From the NCBI RefSeq assembly GCF_030407765.1, contig NZ_JASDCU010000013.1, forward strand, positions 1 through 64,000: 64,000 nucleotides of DNA. Direction: 5' to 3'. The notes beneath the pieces are model-generated. The model saw only the letters and a program-made list of their open reading frames with translations. It was not told the DNA's origin and did not search any database. The position numbers were made by a program, and so were the translations under genes. Shown in pieces: positions 25,753 through 33,692 of the stretch. Every line of letters starts with the position of its first letter. The first letter of the stretch is position 1. The DNA is from Microbacterium sp. APC 3901 (GTDB lineage: Bacteria > Actinomycetota > Actinomycetes > Actinomycetales > Microbacteriaceae).

Positions 25753-27276
25753 TCACTCCCCCGCCACCAGAAGGCCGTCGAGCACGAGCTGTCGGATGCG
25801 GGGTTCGAGGTCGGCCCACAGGTCGACGAGCGGCACCTCGAAAAGGTCAGCGAGGGCCGAGACGATCTGCATGACGGTGAGATCGCCGTCGCACGCTCCC
25901 ACGAAGCCGGCGAGCGCGGGATCCACCGCGATCGTGCGAGCGAATCCCCCGCCCTGTCGGAGCTCGATGATGCTCGGATCATCGTTGCCCGGGAGCAGAT
26001 GGCGTGCCTCGGTGACATCGGGAGCGACGAGCAGCGTGCCGGGCAGTCCCGCCGCGAGCACATCGTGCGCGGCGAGACCCGCACGCAACGCACCACCCAC
26101 GTTCGAGACGGGTTGCGACACTCGCTCGAGACGGCGCAGTGGGGTGCCGCCGGCACCCGGCCGGCGCACCAGGATGTAGCCGAATCCGACCGCGGTGACG
26201 CCTCGAGCGGTGAAGTCGTCGAGCCACGCCGTGAGCAGCGGGGTGAAAGCGGCATCCCGCGGGGTCGTGCCCCCATCCCGGATCCACAGTTCTGCGTAGC
26301 CGAGCGGCGAGAGCTCTTCACGCTGGATCACCCACAGGTCGAGGTCTCCGGGAACCCAGGACGAGAGGCGGTCGAGACCGGAGCGCCCGGTCAGCGACAC
26401 CTGACCCCCGCGTGACTCCCAGTTGCCGAGCAGCTGCGCCACGCCTCCCGGGGTCAGGAACGACGGGACCGCACGCAGGAACTGCTCGACGAGCGCGTCG
26501 CCGACGAGGCCGCCGTCGCGGTACTCGTACTCCGGCACCCCCTCCGCACGCGGCGTGATGACGAACGGCGGGTTCGAGACGATCAGGTCGAAGGCCTCCC
26601 CCGGTACGGGCTCGAACATGCTCCCGAGTCGGAACTCGATGTTCGAGACGCCGTTCAGCTGGGCGTTCAGCTCGGCATAGGCGAGCGCTCGCGCCGAGAT
26701 GTCGGTGGCGACGACCGAACCTGCGTGGCGAGCGACCAGAAGCGCCTGGATGCCGCATCCCGTGCCCAGATCCAGTGCGCGGTCGACCTCGATCGGCATG
26801 ATGATCTCGGCGAGAGTGCGCGAGGCTCCGCCGACACCGAGCACGTGATCCGCCGGAAGCGCACCGTCGAGCGCCACCTCATCCAGGTCGCTGGCGATCC
26901 ACCATTCGCCCATCCCGTCGGAGTCGACGAACGATTGCGGCCGCAGAAGGGCAGTGGGAACGACCGTGCCCCCCTCGATCCGTGCGAGACCGAGAGCGGC
27001 GAGGCCGTCGGCGCCGAGTCTCGGCAGAGCATCGGCGACCGCGGCGAGGGGCTGCGGCATTCCGAGCACCAGCAGCCTGCCGAGAGTCGCGAGCACGCCG
27101 TCGTCGTCGGCTATCGCCCGCAGGATCGGCTCACGCATGCCTCTGGCAAGTGCGTCGTCCGCTTCATCGCCCCACAGGCGACGAAGCGGCTCCGAACGCA
27201 GATCCGCGTCGTCGAGATCTGCGGCGAGCGCGGTGCTGCGGAGCGGATCGGGCCTGGGGGCGAGGGTGTCGGACAC
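25753..27276 (-). CDS. SAM-dependent methyltransferase of the NPPF class
   Basis: 507 aa from the GTG at 27276, chosen because TAGAGT ends 7 nt upstream; an ATG at 27309 would place the promoter inside the gene. N-terminal helical region, then motif I DLGTGCGIQALLVARH (about 170-185), motif with ATDISARAL, and motif IV SNPPFV (about 240), the signature of N-methyltransferases acting on Gln or amino bases (PrmC, RsmC, N6-adenine). A C-terminal region of about 170 residues has no assigned function. Actinobacterial homologues of this size are annotated only as methyltransferases; the target is unknown. Confidence 0.88.
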   Translation of the reverse strand: MSDTLAPRPDPLRSTALAADLDDADLRSEPLRRLWGDEADDALARGMREPILRAIADDDGVLATLGRLLVLGMPQPLAAVADALPRLGADGLAALGLARIEGGTVVPTALLRPQSFVDSDGMGEWWIASDLDEVALDGALPADHVLGVGGASRTLAEIIMPIEVDRALDLGTGCGIQALLVARHAGSVVATDISARALAYAELNAQLNGVSNIEFRLGSMFEPVPGEAFDLIVSNPPFVITPRAEGVPEYEYRDGGLVGDALVEQFLRAVPSFLTPGGVAQLLGNWESRGGQVSLTGRSGLDRLSSWVPGDLDLWVIQREELSPLGYAELWIRDGGTTPRDAAFTPLLTAWLDDFTARGVTAVGFGYILVRRPGAGGTPLRRLERVSQPVSNVGGALRAGLAAHDVLAAGLPGTLLVAPDVTEARHLLPGNDDPSIIELRQGGGFARTIAVDPALAGFVGACDGDLTVMQIVSALADLFEVPLVDLWADLEPRIRQLVLDGLLVAGE

Positions 27277-27385
27277 GGCCGTCACTCTACGCGTCTTCAG
27301 GGTTCTCATTCAGCCAGCCGCTTAGAATCACAAGGTCAGCACTCACGAGCAGCCTGGGATCCCCGGGCGTTCGAGGAAGACCTTC

Positions 27386-29584
27386 ATGACCGCGACCACC
27401 CCCGAGAACGGCCTCCGCACGCGCCTGCACCGCCTGGCACGCGGATCCGTCATCTCGGCGATCGTTCTCGGCCTGGCGGGTGCAGGCGCACCCGGGGCGT
27501 TCGCAGCCACCGATGCCGAGTCCGAAGGCTCGTCGGTCGATCTGCTCCTCTCGGCCGGAGTGCGTGGCACGGTCGCTCCCGGAACTGCGACGACGGCCTC
27601 GATCACCGTGCAGAACGACTCCAGGTCCGAGCTCTCGTCCGGTCGCGTCACTGTGGAGCTCAATCGCACTCCCCTCACCGACGAAGCCGCGATCACGACC
27701 TGGCTCGACGAGGCCGACGCGACAGGCGGCTTCGAACAGCTCGGCTCAGACACGACCGCGCCCGTCGACGCCGAAGCATCCGCGACCACGAGTCTCTTCC
27801 TTCCGCCGGAGGTTCTCGGAGACCTGGCTCCCGGCGTCTATCCGTTGCGTGCGACCCTCAGCGGAGCGCAGACCGACGCTCAGGACGATGCGCGCTCGGT
27901 GACGTCGACGACGGTGCTCGTGGTGACCGCTGCGGCGAACCCGCCCATCGCCGTGATGGTGCCGGTCACGGCGACACCCGACGGCGGCGCCCTTCTGACC
28001 GCGGACGAGCTCAGTGCGCTCACCGCCCCCGACGGTGCGCTCACCGCGGTGGTCGACGGAGTTCGCGGGACGTCGGCGATCCTGGCGATCGACCCGGCGA
28101 TCCCTGCGGCCATCAGGGTGCTCGGCTCTTCGGCTCCGGAGAGTGCCCGGGAATGGCTGCGTCTTCTCGATGCACTGCCGAACGAGCGCTTCGCCCTGCA
28201 GTTCGGCGATGCCGACGCCACCACACAGGCGCAGGCAGGTCTGTCCGCGCTCCTGCAGCCCACGACCCTCGCGCCGTTCCTCAGCTCGAGCGGCTTCACC
28301 GAGCCCGCAGACGGGACTCCCACGCCCACCGCGACCCCCGCGCCGACCCCGGCCTCTGTGCCGTCGGAGGGCTCGGACGGCACCGAGCCGACGGCAGAAC
28401 CGGAGCCGAGCGACGAACCGACTCCTCAGCCCACCGACGGCCCCGTGCTGCCCCGTGATGCCGAACTCACCGCCATCGAGGGAGCGACGCCCGGCATCCT
28501 GTGGCCGCGCAGCGATGTGTCCGCCGCCGACCTCGAGGTGTTCTCGACGTTCGTGAGCGGCGGCGCGGTCACCGTCCTGTCGTCCTCCTCGGTCGGAGAC
28601 GTCCCCGGGGCACACGCCGACGTGAACGGACGCGGCGTGCTGGTCACCGACGCTGCGGTTTCGACTGCCCTCTCGCAGGCCGCGAGTGAAGACGACACCG
28701 CCGCGCGTCAGCAGCGGCTCGCCGAGGCCAGCGCTCTCCTGTCCCTGTCGAGCCAGTCGAATCCGAGCACGCCTCTCCTGATCGGCCTCGACCGCGACGA
28801 GACGCGCACGGCCGAGGCGCTCGGAGAAGCGGTCGCGTCGGTCGACTCTCCCGGATTCGGCCTCGCCGAGGTCCTCGCGGTCCCGGCTACCTCGGCGACG
28901 CTCTCGGCCGAACCCGACCAGGCGCGTGCGACGGCCCTGCAGCGGATGCTCGACAGCGAGGTGGTGCTCGGCGAGTTCGCGTCGATCCTCGACGACAGTC
29001 AACTGCTGCTGAGCCCCAAGCGCATCCAGATCATGCGGGCGACCGCGGTCGGCCTCACGGAGAAGGGATTCGACGACGCCGTCTTCGACGTGAACGAGGC
29101 GACGACGGAGACGCTGAATGCCGTCGACATCCCTCCGGCGAGCACCATCCAGCTGCTCTCCGCCAATGCCGACCTGCCGTTCTCGGTGCGCAACGATCTG
29201 CCGTGGCCGGTGAACATCCAGCTCAGCGTCAAGCCGAGCGATCCGCGTCTCGACGTGCAGTCGGTGACGCCCTGGACCATCCAGCCCGGCACCACGACGA
29301 GGGTCAAGGTGCCCGTGTCCGCCCGAGTCGGCAGTGGCGAGGTCACCCTGACGCTGTCGCTCTCGAGCCCCACCGGCGTGCCCATCAGTCAGCCTGAGAG
29401 CGTCCGCGTCTCGGTGCGCGCCGAATGGGAGGCCATCGGTCTCGGGGTCTTCGGCGGCCTCATCGTGCTGCTCCTCGGGCTCGGCATCATCCGCACCATC
29501 CGACGCCGGCGCCGCGAGGCCGACGCAGAGAACGACCAGGAGACGACATCCCACTCGGATGCCGTCGAGGAGATGAATGAGTAG
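27386..29584 (+). CDS. DUF6049 family exported membrane-anchored protein
   Basis: 732 aa. Signal peptide (about 20-45, ISAIVLGLAGAGAPGAFA), large Thr/Ser/Asp-rich extracellular part, a low-complexity Pro/Thr/Glu linker at about 310-355, a beta-sandwich region near the C-terminus, one membrane helix (AIGLGVFGGLIVLLLGLGII) and a basic cytoplasmic tail. GAGGAAG precedes the ATG at 27386. The stop overlaps the murJ start by 8 bp, so the two are translated together. Proteins of this type are regularly encoded beside murJ in actinobacteria, suggesting a link to lipid II flipping or the envelope (inference from context). Confidence 0.88.
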   Translation: MTATTPENGLRTRLHRLARGSVISAIVLGLAGAGAPGAFAATDAESEGSSVDLLLSAGVRGTVAPGTATTASITVQNDSRSELSSGRVTVELNRTPLTDEAAITTWLDEADATGGFEQLGSDTTAPVDAEASATTSLFLPPEVLGDLAPGVYPLRATLSGAQTDAQDDARSVTSTTVLVVTAAANPPIAVMVPVTATPDGGALLTADELSALTAPDGALTAVVDGVRGTSAILAIDPAIPAAIRVLGSSAPESAREWLRLLDALPNERFALQFGDADATTQAQAGLSALLQPTTLAPFLSSSGFTEPADGTPTPTATPAPTPASVPSEGSDGTEPTAEPEPSDEPTPQPTDGPVLPRDAELTAIEGATPGILWPRSDVSAADLEVFSTFVSGGAVTVLSSSSVGDVPGAHADVNGRGVLVTDAAVSTALSQAASEDDTAARQQRLAEASALLSLSSQSNPSTPLLIGLDRDETRTAEALGEAVASVDSPGFGLAEVLAVPATSATLSAEPDQARATALQRMLDSEVVLGEFASILDDSQLLLSPKRIQIMRATAVGLTEKGFDDAVFDVNEATTETLNAVDIPPASTIQLLSANADLPFSVRNDLPWPVNIQLSVKPSDPRLDVQSVTPWTIQPGTTTRVKVPVSARVGSGEVTLTLSLSSPTGVPISQPESVRVSVRAEWEAIGLGVFGGLIVLLLGLGIIRTIRRRRREADAENDQETTSHSDAVEEMNE

Positions 29585-31196
29585 TCTCGGGCGCGCCAGT
29601 GCACTGATCGGGGCCGGCACGCTCATCTCGCGCGTCACCGGGCTCCTGCGAACCATCGTCCTGGTCGGTGTGATCGGATCGGTGGGTGCCGGCGCGGCCG
29701 ACGCCTTCGCCATCGCGAATCAGCTGCCCAACAACGTCTTCTCGCTGATCTCGGTCGGCGTGCTCACCGCGGTGATCATCCCTCAGATCGTCAAGGCGAC
29801 CGCCGATGCCGACGGCGGCAACGCGTTCATCTCCAAGCTGTTCACCCTCGGCACAGTCGTGCTGGTCGTGATCACCGGGTTCGCGACGATCGCCGCGCCC
29901 TGGCTGGTGTGGCTGTATGCCGGCAAGGGGGGGTCCTCAGAGTTCCTCGCGCTCGCGACGGCATTCGCCTACTGGTGCATGCCGCAGATCCTGTTCTACG
30001 GCCTGTACGCGCTGCTGGGCGAGGCGCTCAACGCTCGGCGCATCTTCGGTCCCTTCACCTGGGCGCCCGTCGTCAACAACATCGTGTCGATCGTCGGCTT
30101 CCTGATCGTCGGCGCTCTGTTCGGCGGCCCCCTCACCCGCGTCGCCGACTGGACTCCCGAGATGATCGCGGCGCTCGGCGGAACGGCGACGCTCGGCATC
30201 GTGATCCAGGCCGCGATCCTGCTGATCTTCTGGAGGCGCACGGGTCTCGCGCTGCGCCCTGACTTCCGTTGGCGCGGGGTCGGCCTCGGCAACGTCGGCA
30301 GGCTCGCCGGCTGGACTTTCCTGATGGCGCTCGCGAGCCTCGGCGCCGGGCTGGTGCAGACGCAGATCCTCACCGAGGCCTCCGGTCAAGGCGCGTCGGT
30401 CGCCACGTTCCAGTACGCCTGGCTCATCTTCATGCTGCCGTACTCGATCATCGTCCTCTCCATCGGAACGCCCTACTTCACGCAGATCAGCGAGCACGCT
30501 GCGGCCGGCAGACATGCAGAGGTCCAGGCGGACATCGCCCAGAGCATCCGCACCCTGCTCTTCTTCATCGCGGTCGCGGTCGCCGCCGTCGCTGCGGCCG
30601 CGGTCCCCGCGTCGAGGGTGTTCACCAACCAGGCGTCGCACGCCGAAGAGGCCGCACTCGTGCTGGTCTGCTTCCTCGTGTGCCTGGTGCCGCTGACGAT
30701 CCTGTTCATCGTGCAGCGCACCTTCTATGCCTACGGCGACACGCGCACGCCCTTCTGGTTCACCCTCTTCCAGTGCGGTCTCGTGGTCGTCAGCGCCCTG
30801 GTCGCACAGTGGCTGCTCGACGCCGAGGTCATCGAGGTGACCATGCTGGCCGCCGCCATCGCACTGGGGCAGTCGATCGCGAGCACGCTGCAGATGATCG
30901 TGGCCAGCTGGCTTCTGCACCGCAAGATCGGCGGCCTCCAGATCCGCTCGTGGATGACAGCGATCGGCCGGTACGCCGTCGCGGCCGTGCCGGCCGGATT
31001 CGCGGGCTGGGGCGTCTTCCTTCTGCTGGGCGGTCCGACGGGGTGGACCACGTCAGACAAGATCCAGGGCGCCCTCGGCACCTGCATCATCGGCATCGCC
31101 GTCGTGGTCGTCTACATCGGCATCCTGGCCCTGATGCGTGCCCCCGAGCTCAAGGTCGCAGACTCCATGCTGCGACGATTCCTGCCGGGCCGCTGA
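29577..31196 (+). CDS. murJ: Lipid II flippase MurJ (MviN)
   Basis: 539 aa, multi-pass membrane protein with about 14 helices. Begins SALIGAGTLISRVTGLLRTI, the family N-terminus with its conserved Arg in helix 1; further blocks LPNNVFSLISVGVLTAVIIPQ and VQRTFYAYGDTRTPFWFTLFQ are typical. It flips undecaprenyl-linked peptidoglycan precursor across the membrane. ATG at 29577, overlapping the DUF6049 stop. No kinase-like C-terminal extension as in mycobacterial MviN is present. Essential in most bacteria. Confidence 0.94.
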   Translation: MSSLGRASALIGAGTLISRVTGLLRTIVLVGVIGSVGAGAADAFAIANQLPNNVFSLISVGVLTAVIIPQIVKATADADGGNAFISKLFTLGTVVLVVITGFATIAAPWLVWLYAGKGGSSEFLALATAFAYWCMPQILFYGLYALLGEALNARRIFGPFTWAPVVNNIVSIVGFLIVGALFGGPLTRVADWTPEMIAALGGTATLGIVIQAAILLIFWRRTGLALRPDFRWRGVGLGNVGRLAGWTFLMALASLGAGLVQTQILTEASGQGASVATFQYAWLIFMLPYSIIVLSIGTPYFTQISEHAAAGRHAEVQADIAQSIRTLLFFIAVAVAAVAAAAVPASRVFTNQASHAEEAALVLVCFLVCLVPLTILFIVQRTFYAYGDTRTPFWFTLFQCGLVVVSALVAQWLLDAEVIEVTMLAAAIALGQSIASTLQMIVASWLLHRKIGGLQIRSWMTAIGRYAVAAVPAGFAGWGVFLLLGGPTGWTTSDKIQGALGTCIIGIAVVVVYIGILALMRAPELKVADSMLRRFLPGR

Positions 31197-31209
31197 GCCC
31201 CCTCGCGCG

Positions 31210-31235
31210 GGAATGTCGCGCGGTTACCATTGGTT
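31210..31235 (+). promoter_or_regulatory. SigR/SigH-type promoter of trxB
   Basis: GGGAAT (31209-31214), 18-nt spacer, GTT (31233-31235). Matches the SigR (Streptomyces) / SigH (Mycobacterium) consensus, and trxB is the classical target. It lies 50 bp before the trxB start codon. Confidence 0.8.
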
Positions 31236-31284
31236 GAAGCAGTCGAACGTCTTTCGGCGTCTCAGCATCTACGACGGAGAGCAC

Positions 31285-32259
31285 ATGCGTCAGGTCATCA
31301 TCATCGGTTCCGGCCCCGCCGGATTCACCGCCGCCATCTACGCGGCACGCGCCAACCTCAAGCCGCTGCTCATCGCGAGCACGGTCGAGGTCGGTGGCGA
31401 GCTGATGAACACCACCGAGGTCGAGAACTACCCCGGGTTCCCGGAGGGAATCCAGGGCCCCGAGCTCATGGCCAAGTTCCAGGAGCAGGCTGAGAGATTC
31501 GGCACCGAGGTCGTCTACGACGACGTCACCGAGCTCGACGTCGCCGGCCCCGTCAAGAAGGTCACGCTGGGCAGCGGCACGGTGCACGAAGCGCAGTCGC
31601 TGATCTACGCGACCGGCTCGGCCTACCGCAAGCTCGGCATCGAGGGCGAAGAGCGCCTCTCGGGCTACGGCGTCTCGTGGTGCGCCACCTGCGACGGTTT
31701 CTTCTTCCGGGAGAAGACGATCGCGGTCGTCGGCGGCGGCGACTCGGCGATGGAAGAGGCCACGTTCCTCACCCGCTTCGCCGAGAAGGTCTACGTCATC
31801 CACCGCAAGGACTCGCTGCGTGCGTCGAAGATCATGCAGGAGCGCGCCTTCGCGAACGAGAAGATCGAGTTCGTGTGGAACAGCGAGGTCGCCGAGATCC
31901 TCGGTGGCGACTCCGTCTCAGGCGTGCAGCTGCGCAACACGGTCGACGGCACGCTGAGCGACCTCCCGCTCGACGGCCTGTTCATCGCGATCGGCAACGA
32001 CCCGCGCACGCACCTCGTGCATGACAAGCTCGAGCTCACCGCAGAGGGCACCATCTGGGTCGACGGCCGCTCGTCGGTCACCTCAGTGCCCGGTGTCTTC
32101 GCCGCCGGTGACGTCATCGACCCCACCTACCGTCAGGCCATCACGGCCGCAGGTTCGGGCACGGTCGCGGCCCTCGACGCCGAGCACTTCCTCGCCGATC
32201 TCGAAGACGCGTCGGTCGAGTTCCCGGCTGCAGAGGCCGCCGAGATCATCACCGCCTGA
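31285..32259 (+). CDS. trxB: Thioredoxin reductase
   Basis: 324 aa from the ATG at 31285 with ACGGAGAG upstream; the frame extends upstream into murJ and is not used. Reduces thioredoxin with NADPH through FAD. FAD-binding IIIGSGPAGFTAA at 5-17, redox CATC with Cys 133 and 136, NADPH-binding VVGGGDSAMEEA, and the C-terminal FAD block GVFAAGDVIDPTYRQAITAAGSG. Normal length. trxA follows at 32326, but with its own stress promoter. Preceded by a disulfide-stress-type promoter at 31210. Confidence 0.97.
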   Translation: MRQVIIIGSGPAGFTAAIYAARANLKPLLIASTVEVGGELMNTTEVENYPGFPEGIQGPELMAKFQEQAERFGTEVVYDDVTELDVAGPVKKVTLGSGTVHEAQSLIYATGSAYRKLGIEGEERLSGYGVSWCATCDGFFFREKTIAVVGGGDSAMEEATFLTRFAEKVYVIHRKDSLRASKIMQERAFANEKIEFVWNSEVAEILGGDSVSGVQLRNTVDGTLSDLPLDGLFIAIGNDPRTHLVHDKLELTAEGTIWVDGRSSVTSVPGVFAAGDVIDPTYRQAITAAGSGTVAALDAEHFLADLEDASVEFPAAEAAEIITA

Positions 32260-32266
32260 GCGGCAG

Positions 32267-32292
32267 GGAACAGTTTCACCTCGTCTGCTGTT
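32267..32292 (+). promoter_or_regulatory. SigR/SigH-type promoter of trxA
   Basis: GGAAC (32267-32271), 18-nt spacer, GTT (32290-32292), 34 bp before the trxA start and after the trxB stop. A second, independent copy of the same promoter class, so trxA can be induced both alone and with trxB. Confidence 0.72.
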
Positions 32293-32325
32293 GTAGCAGG
32301 CGAACCTCGAACAAGGAGAACTCTG

Positions 32326-32649
32326 ATGAGTGCAAAGGCTACGAGCCAGGCGACCTGGGAGCAGGACGTTCTGCAGGCCGAAGGTCCCGTCCTCGTGGAC
32401 TTCTGGGCCGAGTGGTGCGGACCGTGTCGCATGGTCGCCCCGGTTCTGGACCAGATCCAGGCTGACAACCCCGACAAGATCACCATCCTCAAGCTGAACG
32501 TGGACGAGAACCCGCAGCTGGCGATGAAGTACCAGATCACCTCGATCCCCGCGATGAAGGTGTTCCAGGGCGGTGAGGTCAAGACGACCATCATCGGCGC
32601 CAAGCCGAAGCCGGCCCTCGAGCAGGACCTCGCGGCGTTCATCGGCTGA
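32326..32649 (+). CDS. trxA: Thioredoxin
   Basis: 107 aa with the active site WCGPC (Cys 31 and 34) and cis-Pro in SIPAMKVF. Cytoplasmic disulfide reductant, recharged by TrxB. AAGGAGAA ribosome site about 6 nt before the ATG. A UUCG-capped terminator follows at 32662. Normal length for the family. Confidence 0.97.
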   Translation: MSAKATSQATWEQDVLQAEGPVLVDFWAEWCGPCRMVAPVLDQIQADNPDKITILKLNVDENPQLAMKYQITSIPAMKVFQGGEVKTTIIGAKPKPALEQDLAAFIG

Positions 32650-32661
32650 TCACGCGTCGAC

Positions 32662-32695
32662 AAGGGCCGTCACTCCTTCGGGAGTGGCGGCCCTT
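32662..32695 (+). terminator. Intrinsic terminator of trxA
   Basis: 15-bp stem with one mismatch (32662-32676 with 32681-32695, left arm AAGGGCCGTCACTCC), capped by a TTCG tetraloop and followed by CCGTTCT. Confidence 0.85.
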
Positions 32696-32705
32696 TCCGT
32701 TCTCC

Positions 32706-32743
32706 CCCCGTCCCGTTCTGCGGACCCCGTCCCGTTCTGCGGA
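32706..32743. repeat. Perfect tandem 19-bp duplication
   Basis: CCCCGTCCCGTTCTGCGGA at 32706-32724 and again at 32725-32743 without any difference. It lies in the short gap between the trxA terminator and the GrpB-family gene. No gene is involved. Confidence 0.85.
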
Positions 32744-32805
32744 CGGATTCAGCCCGTGCGCACGCAGATCGTGGCAACGTCCGCCGATCGGGACCGCTCC
32801 GCCAC

Positions 32806-33333
32806 CTACTTGTCGTGGACCGGCACGGAGGCGAGTCCCCGCGCCGCCCGGGCGCGATCGACGATCTCCTGGATCACGGGCGTCTTCGCGGCGTTGTACG
32901 TCGACATCCCGCGCGCGGCGGCGGCGACCGCGTCGCACTTGGCATGGGAGTACCGGTCGGCATCCTCCGGGTGCGCGAGCAGCCAGTCCCGGAGCAGTCG
33001 CTGGTGCACGTCGGCCCACTCCTCCTCGGTGAAGAAGTGTGCGATCGCGCTGCGGATGCCGTCGACCTCGAGGATCATCACCGGATGCGTGCGCACAGCG
33101 CTGCCGAGGCGCCAGCCGGCCTCCTCCAGCGCCGCGCTGTGGGCCTCGAGTTCGTCGGGGTCCCGGACCCGTACCGCCAGGTCGATGATGGGTTTGGCGC
33201 GCATTCCCGGAATCGCCGTCGAGCCGATGTGCTCGATCGTCCACTCGGAGTCCCCGAGCGTGCGCAGCTCTGCGGCGATCCTCGCGAACTGCTGCGGCCA
33301 AGAGGGGTCGTAGCCGACGAGCATCCGAGGCAT
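32806..33333 (-). CDS. GrpB family protein (UPF0157)
   Basis: 175 aa. Family markers: VGYDPSWPQQFARIAAEL at the start, EHIGSTAIPGMRAKPIIDLAV at about 34-54 (a nucleotidyltransferase-like GS...D.V pattern) and HIHVF-like HFFTEEEW near 106. Family members resemble GrpB or the N-terminal part of some dephospho-CoA kinases; activity is not established. Normal length. Stop is 60 bp from the tandem duplication at 32706. Confidence 0.9.
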   Translation of the reverse strand: MPRMLVGYDPSWPQQFARIAAELRTLGDSEWTIEHIGSTAIPGMRAKPIIDLAVRVRDPDELEAHSAALEEAGWRLGSAVRTHPVMILEVDGIRSAIAHFFTEEEWADVHQRLLRDWLLAHPEDADRYSHAKCDAVAAAARGMSTYNAAKTPVIQEIVDRARAARGLASVPVHDK

Positions 33334-33347
33334 CGTGCGGTGGGTCC

Positions 33348-33683
33348 TCAGGAGCGGTCGGCGACCGAGGGATCCCAGCGTCGATGACGCTGCTTCTCGT
33401 CGAGAAGCCCCCAGACCGCCGGCGTCAGCTCCGGATACTCCAGCGCGATCTGGCGAAGCACCCGATAGTGGCGTGCCTCATTCGGGCGCACACCGTCGTT
33501 GGCTGTGATGTTGTCGGCACGCAGCAGGTAGACGACCAGCTCGTCGACGCTCGGCAGCTCCTCCATGAAGTCCCAAGGGTCTTCTCCACCGAGAAGCCTC
33601 TCCTGGATCAGCACGGCGAGTTCATCCGACGCTTCTGCTCGCAGCACTTCGAGGCTGGCGCGGCGCGGAACGGACTCGGTCAT
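33348..33683 (-). CDS. Small conserved protein of unknown function
   Basis: 111 aa, acidic and mostly helical: ASLEVLRAEASDELAVLIQERLLGG, then a middle part PSVDELVVYLLRAD and ...YRVLRQIALEYPELTPAVWGLLDEK. No membrane segment or metal motif. TAGGCT ends 6 nt before the ATG at 33683 (leaderless). Followed at 14 bp by the GrpB-family gene on the same strand. Not recognised. Confidence 0.75.
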   Translation of the reverse strand: MTESVPRRASLEVLRAEASDELAVLIQERLLGGEDPWDFMEELPSVDELVVYLLRADNITANDGVRPNEARHYRVLRQIALEYPELTPAVWGLLDEKQRHRRWDPSVADRS

Positions 33684-33692
33684 GCTTCCAGC

